Part shown: positions 10,469 to 21,699 of the stretch, piece after piece
Layout: each line of letters starts with the position of its first letter
Numbering within the stretch: the first letter of the stretch is position 1
Assembly: GCA_024663395.1 (NCBI GenBank)
Contig: JANFAH010000004.1
Span: 2,728,001-2,792,000 of the forward strand
DNA length: 64,000 nucleotides
Direction of reading: 5' to 3'
Source of the DNA: Pisolithus tinctorius
Taxonomy: Eukaryota; Basidiomycota; Agaricomycetes; Boletales; Pisolithaceae
The notes under the pieces: generated by a model
Told to the model about the DNA's origin: nothing
The model's database searches: none
The model's input: only the letters and a program-made list of their open reading frames with translations
Position numbers and translations under genes: made by a program

Positions 10469-12643
10469 TCACACCTCCACTTCTCTTCGCAGTGCTGTGG
10501 CCTTACCAAGTGTCAGATGGGCGGTGATACCGATAACCGCCGCTTCACGCACCTCTATATGTCTCTCTCCGACCTTCGAACTCTCTACGCCATCTGAAAG
10601 TTTCGACAGGTTCGCGAAGCGGACAGCATCGCTGCATAGCTCTAAATCGATATGTGAATCCTGGGATCGAAGGTGTTGCCGGGTGTTCAGCGATGCTAAA
10701 AGCGAGTTGGCATATACTATTCGATAGTCAGATGGGGTGTTCTTCCATCACTTGCAGGACACGAAAGACTGACATTTTCCCATGGCGAACTCCATCCCCA
10801 TTGCCCATGAATTCTGGTTCTCAATAGTCTGAATGAACTGTGAGAGGGACATTGTCGTAGCTTAGTGTAATGTGTCATACGTACCGCGACGAGCTCTGCA
10901 ATGGCAACTAGTCTACAATGAAAAGCCTGGATAAGTCATAGTACAAACGAAAGAAGGACCAAACTCACAAAGTCAGCAAACACCGGTTAACAGCGTAGAT
11001 GATAAGCGTGTTCAGAAGACGTTTCGTTCTAAGCAGGGTTCGTTAGGTACTGTGGAATCACTGGCACGACTTGTACTCACCTTGGGAAGGCGGAGTGAGA
11101 GCCATTGTCATACAGAAGCAAGCAAAGTGACACCGTAATCAGAACCTCGGCTAGTACATAGGTGGCTGAACAGGGTATTGAGGCATGCAGCTAGGAATAG
11201 CAACTTGTGAGCTGAACAGCCAACATGTCTGATAACAGACCTACCGTAACTTGCGAAGCAGAGCTGAGTCCGTTATTGGTGAACCTATACATGGATGTCA
11301 TTATTCCTGTGAGGATGATAGGATGCATTGAAATACAGCAGAACAATCGTCCCTTTTGCTTGATTAGCCTAGGTCTGTCGTGGTGAAATACAAGCACGAA
11401 CCTATGCCTAACCCTGTTGAAATATAGTTGGAAATATCTCGTCGGCATGATAATAATAAAAACTCACCAAATTGAGCCAGCAACAATAGTATCTATTGCG
11501 ACCATGTCACTGGATAATATTTTTGTCATCAAGCAAATGTACTTACAATTGGGACAGTCACCAACCACTTCGCCTGAGAACGACAAACTGATTGATGTCA
11601 AAATTTTGAGAGGCAACCGACAGCTTTGATGGCACCTACGATAATATATTTTATGTGCGAAGAAACTGGCAACATTCGGTTGATGAGCATCAACTCGTAT
11701 AGGTGGTCACCTACCATTGAACTGCAATAATCACAAACAACTGCAATGCAACTAAATTTTGTCACAAATAGTTTTGAGTTGAAACGGACGTACATTCACC
11801 AGAGCCGATGCCTAAGCAAAAAATCAGTGCCTGGTAAGTGGTAGAAAATTGGGTATGCTTACTGGGAATGACCTGCGATGTCTCATCAGTGGGAAACAGC
11901 TCTGAAATGGAGGGCATACGCACCAGACATCATGCTCCAAACTCATCAGATTGCCGTAATTGGTTATCTGCAGCGATTAAGTACGATGGTCACAAGAAAT
12001 GAACGCATCATATTCACCAGGTAGTAATACAAGAAATGACACACTAATTGACCATTAGCCATGCATTCACGCGGACGCACCAGAAACCCACTGAATGAGA
12101 CCTGCAGGGTATCAAGAATCCTGACTTCGCATGAGCTGCTTTGAAGGCTACCCAGAGTAGCCTAACTCACCATATGGCAGCTACGACGAACTGTATCATC
12201 GAGGGATCCTCATAGTAGTTCATGTAATACATATAAGTCTATATAAACGGTAAGCAAATCACGAGCCTGAACATTCTGGATAAAGCGCCCCTGGAGAGTC
12301 GTTATGCCATATAACCTTGACATGGAATAAGGTCATCAGAAAGGAGACGGAACAAAATCAAGCGAACCAACCCATACATGGCGGAGACCAAACCCCCAAT
12401 GAGAACAGGACCTAGCGCGAACGGATGAGCAGACAAGACCGCATTTGGCTGAGGAAGGCCCTCACCGAACCCGCCCTGGATGCTCAAGGTGACTTGTATA
12501 AGGGAACTCAATGCGACGAGCCCACTGAGGAGTGAAGGTAAGTGGAGAAGCCCAGTCCAGTTTTTAAAAGGGAGAGCTGCATTTGTATGATTGGGACTTC
12601 TTGCATCGCCCCGAGCCATGGAGTAATCCACTAGACTGACCAA
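10469..12643 (-). CDS. DUF6534-type multi-pass fungal membrane protein, highly intron-split
   Basis: No long frame exists, but small exons chain in frame with good splice sites. From the 5' side: a frame ending near 12371 (PFALGPVLIGGLVSAMYG), then 12238-12171, 12120-12092, 12043-12018, 11967-11924, 11872-11863 (10 bp), 11811-11790, 11751-11715, 11665-11640, 11587-11547, 11492-11468, 11413-11402 (12 bp), 11306-11245, 11190-11081, 11028-10969, 10912-10885, 10837-10774, 10716-10469. The product has about six or seven helices with the blocks AAIWILDTLQVSFMCHFLYY, LITNYGNL, QCFFAHKIYYL, WLVTVPI, AEVLITVSLCLLLY, TLIIYAVNRCLLT and LYANSLLASLNTR, the order seen in fungal DUF6534 proteins. The junction between the first frame and 12238, and the start codon, are unresolved. 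Function unknown; possibly receptor-like. Confidence 0.75.
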
Positions 12644-13909
12644 TCATCGAAGCGTCCGCTCCAAGCTCGGCATCCATCAGGTATGATGGAATGTGTATAA
12701 GGGGAAACGGCTCCATGGTTTCTGTAGTAGCACTGCCTGTCCTATGGTCCCCAGCTTCACAGCATATCGTCCGTGGGACATCTGAGACAAAGCTGGAAAA
12801 AAAAACATCGAATGTCAACGACTCATTTATTTAGAAGCTACAAGTCTGGATGCTGCGGGACCAATACGAAGTCGTGCTGGTCCTGGCCTGGGGGTGTAAG
12901 TGGGTGTAAGTGGATCTGATTGAGCATTGGGCCACTTGATGCACCATCGGCTATCCCCAAAAAGGAAGGCAATTCCCATTATACTCGATACAGCAAGTAC
13001 CTGTTTCGCTTGTCAGGTTTATGCGACAAGTAACTATCCTCGCATACCATGCCCTTTTACCTCTCGCAATTTTATGTCATATCACTGCCCCGAGCGGCGC
13101 TCTTCGATGTAATCTCCCCGCTTTCCGAGTCATCACTGGCAGTCCGCATCCAATTTGGTTGTTCCTGCACATGATTCACCTGTATCCTTTCCATTTCCCT
13201 CTCCCTGCGCAACCGTGATTCATGTCTATCATGTCCAATCCCTTCGTCATCCAGCAGATAATGGACCACGCTAGCCTTCCCAAAATATGCTGTACTCAGT
13301 CCTTTTGTATTGGCGATACTCCGCTGAGCTACTTGTATCGCCTTTGCGAATGGGTGGGGATTGACTGACCTCTTCAAGTCGGATATAAAACACGGTATGT
13401 CCGGGGCCGGAGGTGGGAGTCGTATCTGATCCCGTGCGATATTCTCCTGTTGCAGGTTTCATAGAGATCGTGGCTACGAGCGGATCAATTTGGGGTTGTT
13501 GAGAGTGAAAAGTGATCAGTGTCCAACGTCCAACCCTCTCTTGAGGAAACTTAGGCACTCTTTGAGCCCCGAAGAATTCATCTCATTCATGAAGGAGCAT
13601 CACGAGAAAGTGCCAAGATGGACTGCAGGCGTTCGAGGGTCTCCCTTTCACAGGTCTCCAATGGGGAAATTTTCACCAGCCACAATACCGAGATTTGTAG
13701 AGACGACAATATGGGCTGGATTTGATTCGGAACAGTTTGTTACATCTCATTCTCTACTTGTAGTCTAACAGTGTCAATTCCAACGTGATATTTTATAGCG
13801 ATGTCTACATTTCGAAGGTCATCCGGTGCCAAGAACTAGTTATGGGTACAAAGTCCCTTTGGAAGACACGATGTAATACTAGGCTATTACGAACTCGCTG
13901 ATCTCGCTG
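12644..13909. other. Intergenic stretch without recognised gene
   Basis: Several frames of 60-100 codons on both strands, none with motifs or convincing splice chains. The direct repeat GGGTGTAAGTG occurs twice near 12892-12912. Confidence 0.35.
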
Positions 13910-15193
13910 TCAATTTGTTGCCCGACCCCGTCTAAGATGGGCCTCAGTGAAAAGATCGGTGAGCAAAGTCAACTCATCAATAGTTCTTTTGGGTGCATTT
14001 CCTCTCACCATCCCCAACAAATTATCGTTAGATACGATATAGACCCGCTGGTCAGGTAATCCAGCGTTCTCCAAGTTGGTCTTGACGCTCTTGCGGGTCT
14101 CCTCGATATACTGCCTGCGGGCAGCCGTATAAAGCCTCTTACGACGTCCCGGGTCATCCTCATCATCCTCTTCGCTGTCGTATCCCATATCTCTCATCAA
14201 GTTGCGGATATGCTGATCTGCTTTGGAGCGCACGATGTACGTCGGGATTTGGAACCGCCTGGCATTGGATAAGATGGCAATATCAGTCATTGTGAATCGG
14301 TTGTCGAAGAGGACAATGATGCAGTCGAAGACATAGAGGCCTTGTGCATTGAAGTATTGCCAGTCAGTGATTTTAAGCGTTCCTGCACCGGGAATATCGA
14401 ACCAGACGAATGGATGTTGGGGATTGGGATCGGGATATCTCGTCATCGTAAGAGTTGTCTCAACGACACCCGTGGCAGCGGCACCAGCGTCCTTGTTGCG
14501 CAATCCACGGAAAGCATTGATCAGGGAAGACTTCCCACTTCCTGCAACACCAGCGACGGCGAAATGAAAAACACCCTCCTTGTACTGAATCCGCCTTTTA
14601 GCCTTTTCAAGCTCTTCCAGCGATGGCGTGACCACGGGTTGAATCCCTGCCTTCCATCGCTTCTCTGCTTCCTCTTTAGCGGCGGCTGCCTTTTGGGCCT
14701 CTGCCTGTGCTGCTCTGGTAGCCCTATCAGCATCGGCTCGGGCAGCTTCCGCTCTTCGTCGACCTTCTTCTGCAGCTTGCCACCTCCTTTCCGCCTCTGC
14801 TCTTGCGGCGGCCTCCGCTCGCCTAGCTTCTTCGATGGTCTGTCTCGCTCGTTCTAACTCCTCCTTGGCCTGCTTCAATGCCTCTTGTTGAGTTGCTGCC
14901 GCAGCTTCAGCTGCCGCCTGTGCGGCCCTTGCACGACTCTCAGACGCAATGATTGCGTCCCTCATCCTCCGTGCATCTTCTTCAGCCTCAGCAGCCTCCC
15001 CAGTTACCGCGTCCAAACGCGCTTGCATTCGCTGGCTTTCCGCTAATGCATCATTCTGGATTTTCTCAGCAAGCTCCTTGGCAGCTTGGGCATCGCGCGT
15101 AGCTTTTTCAGCAAGATTCCGGGCCTCGATCTCGGCAACAGAGGGGTTAGGTGCAGCAGGTGGCGAACTGCCTCTGGAAAACAGATTGCCCAT
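13910..15193 (-). CDS. IRG-like P-loop GTPase with long coiled coil (copy 2)
   Basis: Single exon, 427 residues. The N-terminus MGNLFSRG fits an N-myristoylation site (Gly2, Ser6), unlike copy 1 which has a hydrophobic stretch there. Residues about 20-180 form an Ala/Glu/Arg-rich coiled coil. The G domain has P-loop GVAGSGKS (215-222), ATGVVETT, WFDIPGAG with DIPG (266-269), and SKAD (323-326), followed by an acidic loop (EEDDEDD) and C-terminal helices. It matches copy 1 nearly throughout the G domain (for example YFNAQGLYVFDCIIVLFDNR in both) and diverges mainly at the N-terminus and in the coiled coil. Myristoylated IRGs in mammals bind membranes that way; a comparable role here is inference. 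Confidence 0.85.
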   Translation of the reverse strand: MGNLFSRGSSPPAAPNPSVAEIEARNLAEKATRDAQAAKELAEKIQNDALAESQRMQARLDAVTGEAAEAEEDARRMRDAIIASESRARAAQAAAEAAAATQQEALKQAKEELERARQTIEEARRAEAAARAEAERRWQAAEEGRRRAEAARADADRATRAAQAEAQKAAAAKEEAEKRWKAGIQPVVTPSLEELEKAKRRIQYKEGVFHFAVAGVAGSGKSSLINAFRGLRNKDAGAAATGVVETTLTMTRYPDPNPQHPFVWFDIPGAGTLKITDWQYFNAQGLYVFDCIIVLFDNRFTMTDIAILSNARRFQIPTYIVRSKADQHIRNLMRDMGYDSEEDDEDDPGRRKRLYTAARRQYIEETRKSVKTNLENAGLPDQRVYIVSNDNLLGMVRGNAPKRTIDELTLLTDLFTEAHLRRGRATN

Positions 15194-15959
15194 CGAATTA
15201 TAAGGGTTGGAGGTACTTGGGTGTCGAGTAGTAACGAGTTGTTATGTGACTGCTGGCACTGAATTCCAGCATGCAGTACTTATGCGTCCAAAGGGTGGTC
15301 TAGTGGAGGTAGGGTACACCACTGCAAATGGGAATAGTTAGGGGAGACGGTGATCTTCACAAGCACTGCTGCTCGAATCATGTGAGGATACACACCTCAT
15401 GCCATGAATCTAGAATCAGGAGATCACTGGATGAAGAAAGCATGTTCGAGATTTGTCCCGATCTGTACCCTTTGTGGTCTTGGAACGGAAGCAGTGTATC
15501 ATTTCCATGAGCTTAGGAAGCAACGGCTACTTGACAGCCCATCAGCCCGTCACGCAGACTCGATAGTCCACTGCAAGTTGTAGGAACTCTCGGCAGAAAC
15601 ATCAGCACGCAGAAGGGGAATGGCAAGCACAGCGCTTCATCAGATGTACTAAGTAACTCCAAGACTTGTTCAAGGCAGGAGACTTTTACCTGGTCACAAG
15701 GGGATCGAGTTACATTAAATCCAAATTTGGCAGGATTTCGCCCATTTTGGATTAAATCCTAAAAAGTAAACTTACATAGAATCTACCTAAGTGTCCTCAT
15801 CACTGCTAATTCTCTCAGTGGGCTGCTGGATGGATCTGCTACATATATGATATCTAATAACTGGACAATGTCCAATCCCTTAATACCTGCTACACCATAT
15901 CATGAGAAGTCCTATGCATACCTTTCTTCCTGATGAACCAATACCCCAAGGTACTCCTC
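15194..15959. other. Intergenic stretch without recognised gene
   Basis: Nothing recognisable. A loose inverted repeat around 15712-15762 (ATTAAATCCAAA and TTTGGATTAAAT) is the only structure noted. Confidence 0.35.
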
Positions 15960-18029
15960 CAAGACTGCTCGACACTCTCTTTCTGCAATTTGCAAGGAGT
16001 GGACTGGTCGCAAACCATATCCCTGGCAATTAGACTGTGCAGAGGCCTTTGTCCTCAGCATAGATTGCATCATTCTTGCAGGGACAGGCTTCAGAAAGAC
16101 CCTCCCATTCACAATCCCTTCACTCCTGTATCTGGACAAGATCACTATAGTAATATCACCATTAAATGCCCTCGAAGAGGACCAGGTATGTACTTTGGTT
16201 TCATTTACAACTGCTGCTCATGGAGTCCACAGGCATGCCGATTCCAAGAGGCAGGCTTGAAGGCTGCAGTTGTCAATCATGAGACATTTGACAGCAAGCT
16301 CTGTGAGGTACAAACCTATGGTTTCCCTGCACATATCACTGAAGATCAGTACAGGAATTAAAGGAAATGAGCTATCAAGTTATATTTACCTCTCCAGAGA
16401 TGGTGCTCAAGAATAGTCAGCTCAACTCACTGCTAGCAACACCAGCATACCATAAGTGCATGCTTGGCATTGTTGTCGACAAAGCACATTGCATCTCACA
16501 GTGGGGTGGTGACTTTCAACCTGTGTATGGTGAGTTAGACAAACTGTGATCATTTGTCCCACTCAACATACCAATATACGCAACATCTGCTACAATGAGC
16601 CCATCTGTCCTTGCTGAAGTCCACCACATTCTACACATCAATTCAGCCAAATCATTCTATCTCAATCTAGGAAATGATCGGATCAATGTCACACAAGAAT
16701 GCAAAATCATACCAAATATTACTGATATCAGTGCTCTGGACTTTGTTTATGAAGGTGCAGAGAGCAATGATGATCTTCCGTGCACTCTGATTTTTGTCAA
16801 TAAAGTTCTAGACAGTCAGCTAGTATGGAGAAGGTCTCAGGAAATACTACCTGCACACCTTCAACAGAGTGTAGACTATTTAAATGCTCAACAATCATTG
16901 TGGTCAAAGAAATTAGTATTACAGTGCTTCCAAGGTGGTCAGACCAGAGTCCTCATTGTGACGGAGATCGGGGGCATGGTAAGTTTGCATCCAGTATGTC
17001 ATCAGCAATGATAAAGATAAATAAAACCATTAGGGGCTTGATATACCTGACATTACCCTTGCCATTCAGTTTGGTGTGCTGCTGTCTTTGACCATATGGC
17101 TACAGCATGCAGGTCATGCAGGTCAGTCTTCTCATGTACAAGTGCAGGTGATTCTGTTAGTCGAGTCATCTGCCTTGCAACATGTCAGTTCCAATGCAAT
17201 GGAAATCATTGATGGTGAAAATAATGAAGAGGATGACATGGCCTACCATAAGAAAGTGGAACCTGCACTGCATGAATGGGTCAAGACTGAAGGATGCTGG
17301 TGGGAAGTTGCTGACAAGTTCTTTGATAACCCACCTGGCCATTTGCATGAGTCAACTTCTATCTTCCCACATGCCCAGCTCAACATGCTGCTTCCAGCAC
17401 CTACTGGACAGTGCTGTGACAATTGCACATGCAAAGCCATGCCATCTAAATCCTGTCCTTCCCCCAACAGTGCTATGGCTCAGCTGACCACCACAATTGA
17501 AACTGTCAAAGATGAGCTCAGTCAACAACTCAATGCTTTTGGAAAATGGCCAATGGTGTCCATGGCCCATGAAAGCACTCATCGGGCAGGTGAGCACCTT
17601 CTTCACGTTCGTCAGGCCTTATTTTGATGGTGCGCTGATGCCTGCAAACAAGACTATCCTGACTCCTGTTTCACCAGCATTGCATTACTTCCAGATGGTC
17701 CACTCACCACCATCGCTTCCAATTGTTGCCTGAAGGAGTTAGATGACCTGTGAACAGTGCTTAGTACATCCTGGGCTTTTGTTGAAGTCTATGGTGAAGA
17801 GGTACTGACACTGGGGAAGAAGATGGATGAAGAAGACAAGGATATCTGGGCTATGAAGGCAGTCACCAACTGTCAGGCCAAGCATCAGGCCACAGAGGCT
17901 GCCAAAGTGATTCAGAACCAGATGGTAGATGGTAAGCTTATGAGCAGTGGTGTGCAAGGGCAAGGGTGGCCTGCCAAAGGCAAAGAAAATGTATATCAAA
18001 TACCTGGAACATCAAGGTGCGTAGTTTGA
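15960..18029 (+). pseudogene. RecQ/Sgs1-like DNA helicase, decayed
   Basis: Pieces of a RecQ-family helicase appear in order on the plus strand. KPYPWQLDCAEAF and AGTGFRKT (motif I, with Arg for the usual Gly before Lys) are followed by SPLNALEEDQ, then an intron-like gap and VVNHETFD. Next come VIFTSPEM, VVDKAHCISQWGGDF (DEAH changed to DKAH), YATSATM (motif III), a C-terminal helicase lobe with VLIVTEIGGMGID and AIQFGVP, and a CCDNC segment. In-frame TGA codons fall at the LDKL/SFVP and LDDL/TVLS junctions, and several exons are out of frame. Loss of both ATPase motifs and the stops make it non-functional. Such helicases are multicopy in Agaricomycetes; whether this copy belonged to a transposon is unclear. 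Confidence 0.75.
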
Positions 18030-18898
18030 CTCCTGTTCTATACTATGTCCACTGACTTCTACATAGTTTTCATGTTTCAGAACTCTGCACTCCAACACAG
18101 GTAGCACCTCCACACACCTGCACCCAGCATACTTGCACTGCCACATACACCTGCGCCTGCACCCTCCTTTGCTAGCATGCTGCCAACCGGACAGTTTATC
18201 AACTTTGCAATCTATACTCCTGAGTATCCCCACACCCATTGAGCTCGTAAATGCTACATGAACAATGCTTACTCTCATTACAATGCCACAACTTAATTTT
18301 TTTTAGTATCCATGTTTTCTTCATGTAATGTTCTTGCTGAATATTTTGTTTTAGTGTACATGTTGCCTATCAGTTTTTATCTGCAAGTTAAACTGCTTCC
18401 CATAGCTCTAATGTAGAATGTGCAAAGTTTCAGTGCTCCCACCACTGCTGCATTGTCTTCCATGAAAATAGATGTGCTGCTCCCAATGAAACAATGTCCT
18501 CAACATGATCTGCTTTCACCCTTGCACACCAACCATCTTTTTGCACATGGATTTCCGATGTATGGTATACACCTTTGAGTTTCTCAATATCTTTTTTTTT
18601 TGCAGGATCAGTGTGGGAGGACCCTCAACATAGTGTTTGCATCTGTCATTCCATGTGCTTACAGACTTGCACAAGTGTTGGTATTGCAGGACTAATACAT
18701 TTCATTAAGTCCCATGACACATTGGGTCCCTGGACTTGGTGTGTGACTTTGATATCTCGAATGTTGTGTTCCTGACCACGATCTATAGGAAAAAATCCAT
18801 TGGGACATCCTGTCAGGTTCATGAGCCATCCTCGGTGTTTGACAAAATCCCTTTACCTGCAGTGAGTACATTTCCTACAATGCCTCAATACTATCGAC
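18030..18898. other. AT-rich spacer without recognised gene
   Basis: Short T runs (18299-18304, 18590-18601) and no coherent frames. Probably further decayed repeat sequence. Confidence 0.3.
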
Positions 18899-21038
18899 TC
18901 ACTTGACATCAGGGGGCCACTCCCAGTGCAAGCACTGAAGCAACTCCAAGATTTCAATTGTATACTTCAAATTTTTCCCTCCTGCAAAGTGAAAGAGAAG
19001 GTATGGCAATGTCTGTTCCATTATTCTGACATCTCCATTCCTAATTCCTTCATTCAGGTGCACATAATGCAATGCATCACGGTTCCACAGAATTGCCTGC
19101 CAGAGTATTTCATCATGCTCGTCTTCAGGTTGTAAGTCCATCCATTCAACAGTGCTACTTGATGATAGCTGATTGACTATTTCTGTCGCTAACTTGTATA
19201 GATCTTCCAGCTTCTTCTGTCGCAAATCAATGAGATTTTCAGTCCAACTGATGACTCTCCAGCAATCATGGATATGAGCCTCAGTGACATGGTAGATAGC
19301 CTCATGGAGTTGCTGGTGAAAGGGCCCCCATGTCTGAACAGTATGTAGACCTTTCCACTCTAGCACAGTAAATGCATGCATGAGGCCACATCCAGCATTT
19401 GTTCCCAGGTATTGTTTATGCATGGGATTTGCAAACACCATCATAAGGTGGGACCATCCAAATACCACAATGAGCCAATCAAGTCGATCAAATGATGTAT
19501 GGTCCTGTGCATGGTATTTGAAGAGTCCATGCAATCGTTCCACTGTCAGCTGATCTCCAACCCATACTATCATGCGCTCCAGTCCAGTGTGCTTCCTCTC
19601 ATCTGTGGTATGTACAGTGAGGGACAAAAGTGTTGCAATGTTTGTGAGGTGTGGTGCATGCTCCTCATCCGTATGAACAATATTATCCCGCACAGTGGAC
19701 CTGGCAAATAACAGTACTGACGGTATGCCTGCAGTATCGGCAGGGGAGTCTTGCTGTGGGTTTGTCAGCCCGGCATGGTGGGAACCGCAAATGTCCCGCA
19801 GAGCAAGCTGGGTCATCTTGGGTATAGTCTGGCCTGACGGTACAAACAGCTGGACATGGTCACTTTGGTATGGAAATGGGGATAGGTGTTCAGTTGTAGA
19901 TGTATCCGAGCTATGATCAAGGTCCCCCAAGTGTAAAGAAGGAGCATTACGTGGCATAGGAAAGGACATGGAATTCTTCTTGCGCCTCCTTCGGACAAGG
20001 CACAAGCCGAAGATCGTCAACGCAACAAGCGCAACCACACCTCCACCCACCACACCAGTGATAGCGGCAGTAGAAAAGGTTGTTGAGCTAGTACCAGGCT
20101 GACTCGAAGTCCCCGATTGTGATGACTGCGGAATGCTTGTAGTGGATGAAGGGGAGCTCGAGCTTAGGCAAGAAGCATTATTCGAGTCCCCCACTGTCTG
20201 AATCCCGGTACAACCGCCTGTGTTGCCATTGGCATCCCACATCGCAAACATCATCGATGTCTCGGCTTGTACATCTGCTGTCCAAGTGTAGCTCGTTGCC
20301 ATCAGACCGGACTGAATGAGAAACGACTCCCCCCCAGGAATGATACCCTACATTGGAATTGAGCACAAGCATGAGGGACGTACAGGAACGTATTACTGAC
20401 TGCAATAGTAACAGGTAGTATCGCTCCCTGGTATCCATTGAAGATGTAGGGTCTGGTGTAGAGCCATGTATCAGTATCAACATCCACGACGGCCAAATCA
20501 CTAAGACTTACGAGCATTGCTGTAGAGATGATGAGGCTTCAGCAAAGGTGAAACTTGCAACCAGGGATGTGGCGGCATTGCAGCTGGAGTTGCTGGCAGA
20601 CCCCCCCACTTCTATCAGATTAGTTGTACCCCCCGTAGCAAATCCGGTTGCATCAGACATTGTCAACACAAACTGTTCCCCTTGCGGCAATGGAAATTGA
20701 GGAATGGTAAAAGATCCTTGGTTTCCACTGTATGCCGTAGATGGTACAGGGTAGAATATAGAGGTGTTCCAGACCTGCGTAACACTTTCTAGAACAGGTT
20801 GTCTAATATGCAGCAGGCGAACTCACGGCGAAAATATAGATATCAAACGGGCTCTGGCCACCTGTTGGCCAATACGCATGAGTGCGCTAAGAGCTTGGTG
20901 TGTGAAGGGCCCACCTGTCCAAGAGACATTGAAGGGGGAGCATTCAGTGGCTGCTCCCACTGACACGGGGAATGCTTCCCCCGTCAATAGAAGCGAGGGC
21001 AGGAGTAAGATAAACCCCAAGAGGTGCGTTGAACGCAT
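18899..21038 (-). CDS. Chimeric single-pass membrane protein fused to DUF6589
   Basis: Five exons join in frame: 21038-20915, 20861-20827, 20774-20512, 20452-20401, 20347-18899 (640 residues). Residues 1-22 are a signal peptide (MRSTHLLGFILLLPSLLL). The ectodomain has NVSWTGGQSPF, FYPVPSTAYSGNQGSF, LPQGEQFVL and a Ser/Thr-rich stalk. One TM helix (about 253-275, VVGGGVVALVALTIFGL) is followed by RRRRKK, giving a type I topology. The intron positions match the gene at 41692-43293 exactly. Residues about 390-403 are encoded by a 39-bp transposon end (19615-19653). From about 404 onward the protein is the C-terminal part of a DUF6589 protein (ERMIVWVGDQLTVERLHGLF ... EILELLQ). The host C-terminus has been replaced. 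Expression is unknown; the frame has no breaks. Confidence 0.8.
19613..19653. repeat. 39-bp transposon terminal repeat, TA-flanked
   Basis: CAGTGAGGGACAAAAG begins at 19615 after TA and runs 39 bp to 19653. It is identical over all 39 bp to 32952-32990, also TA-flanked. Sequence and TA context resemble Tc1/mariner-type ends. On one side is DUF6589 coding sequence and on the other the receptor-like gene, so it marks a rearrangement breakpoint. Confidence 0.8.
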
Positions 21039-21699
21039 CCTTGCGAACAAAAGGTCAGAGAGACAGGGAATATAGATGCCAGATTGGGGAAACCTGGTGA
21101 TGGATATCTCCGTAATGTCATGTGGTTCATATGGCTGTGGGATTATATTAGGTTAACGAAGGCACGCAGATTGCGGAAATTTTGCGAATGTACATACATG
21201 GTGGTGTTCCTACCAGTGCACAACCGAGCTCGGCAGTGTTTGCAGGCCCAAAGAGATGGTAGTATGGAACGATAAACGTCAGTTGTCATTAAGGCTTCAG
21301 AAGTGTTACCAGGAATGAAGAAAGTGGGTTCATACTGAAAAGAGTGAACTACCCGAAAGTGGCTCTGTTCAAGTTGTATCGATGGAGTTGAAAGTACACA
21401 CCAGATGTCGCACCCAAAATACGTCCAGTGATCCCGTAAAATGAAACATACATGAAGTATCAGGGGCCCCCCAAAAAAGGAAATATTAGTACGAATTAAA
21501 CCCTGATGTTGCCTTGTAAACAAGGTAATGCAAAGATACGCACCGGTGTAAGATTCAAGAGATCATCCAGTACATCACCTACAAAGCGGGACCATGCAAA
21601 GCATTGATACATAATTTATAGGCAAAAGAATAAATAAAACAAGAAGTAGAATGTGTAGATGAGTTTTCTTCCTCGCTTTATATTGCTAGGATCACTTTT

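Noticed and set aside
13490..13768. 92-codon plus-strand frame (MKEHHEKVPRW)
   Set aside because: Looks protein-like over a short part but has no recognisable family and no convincing start or exon partners.
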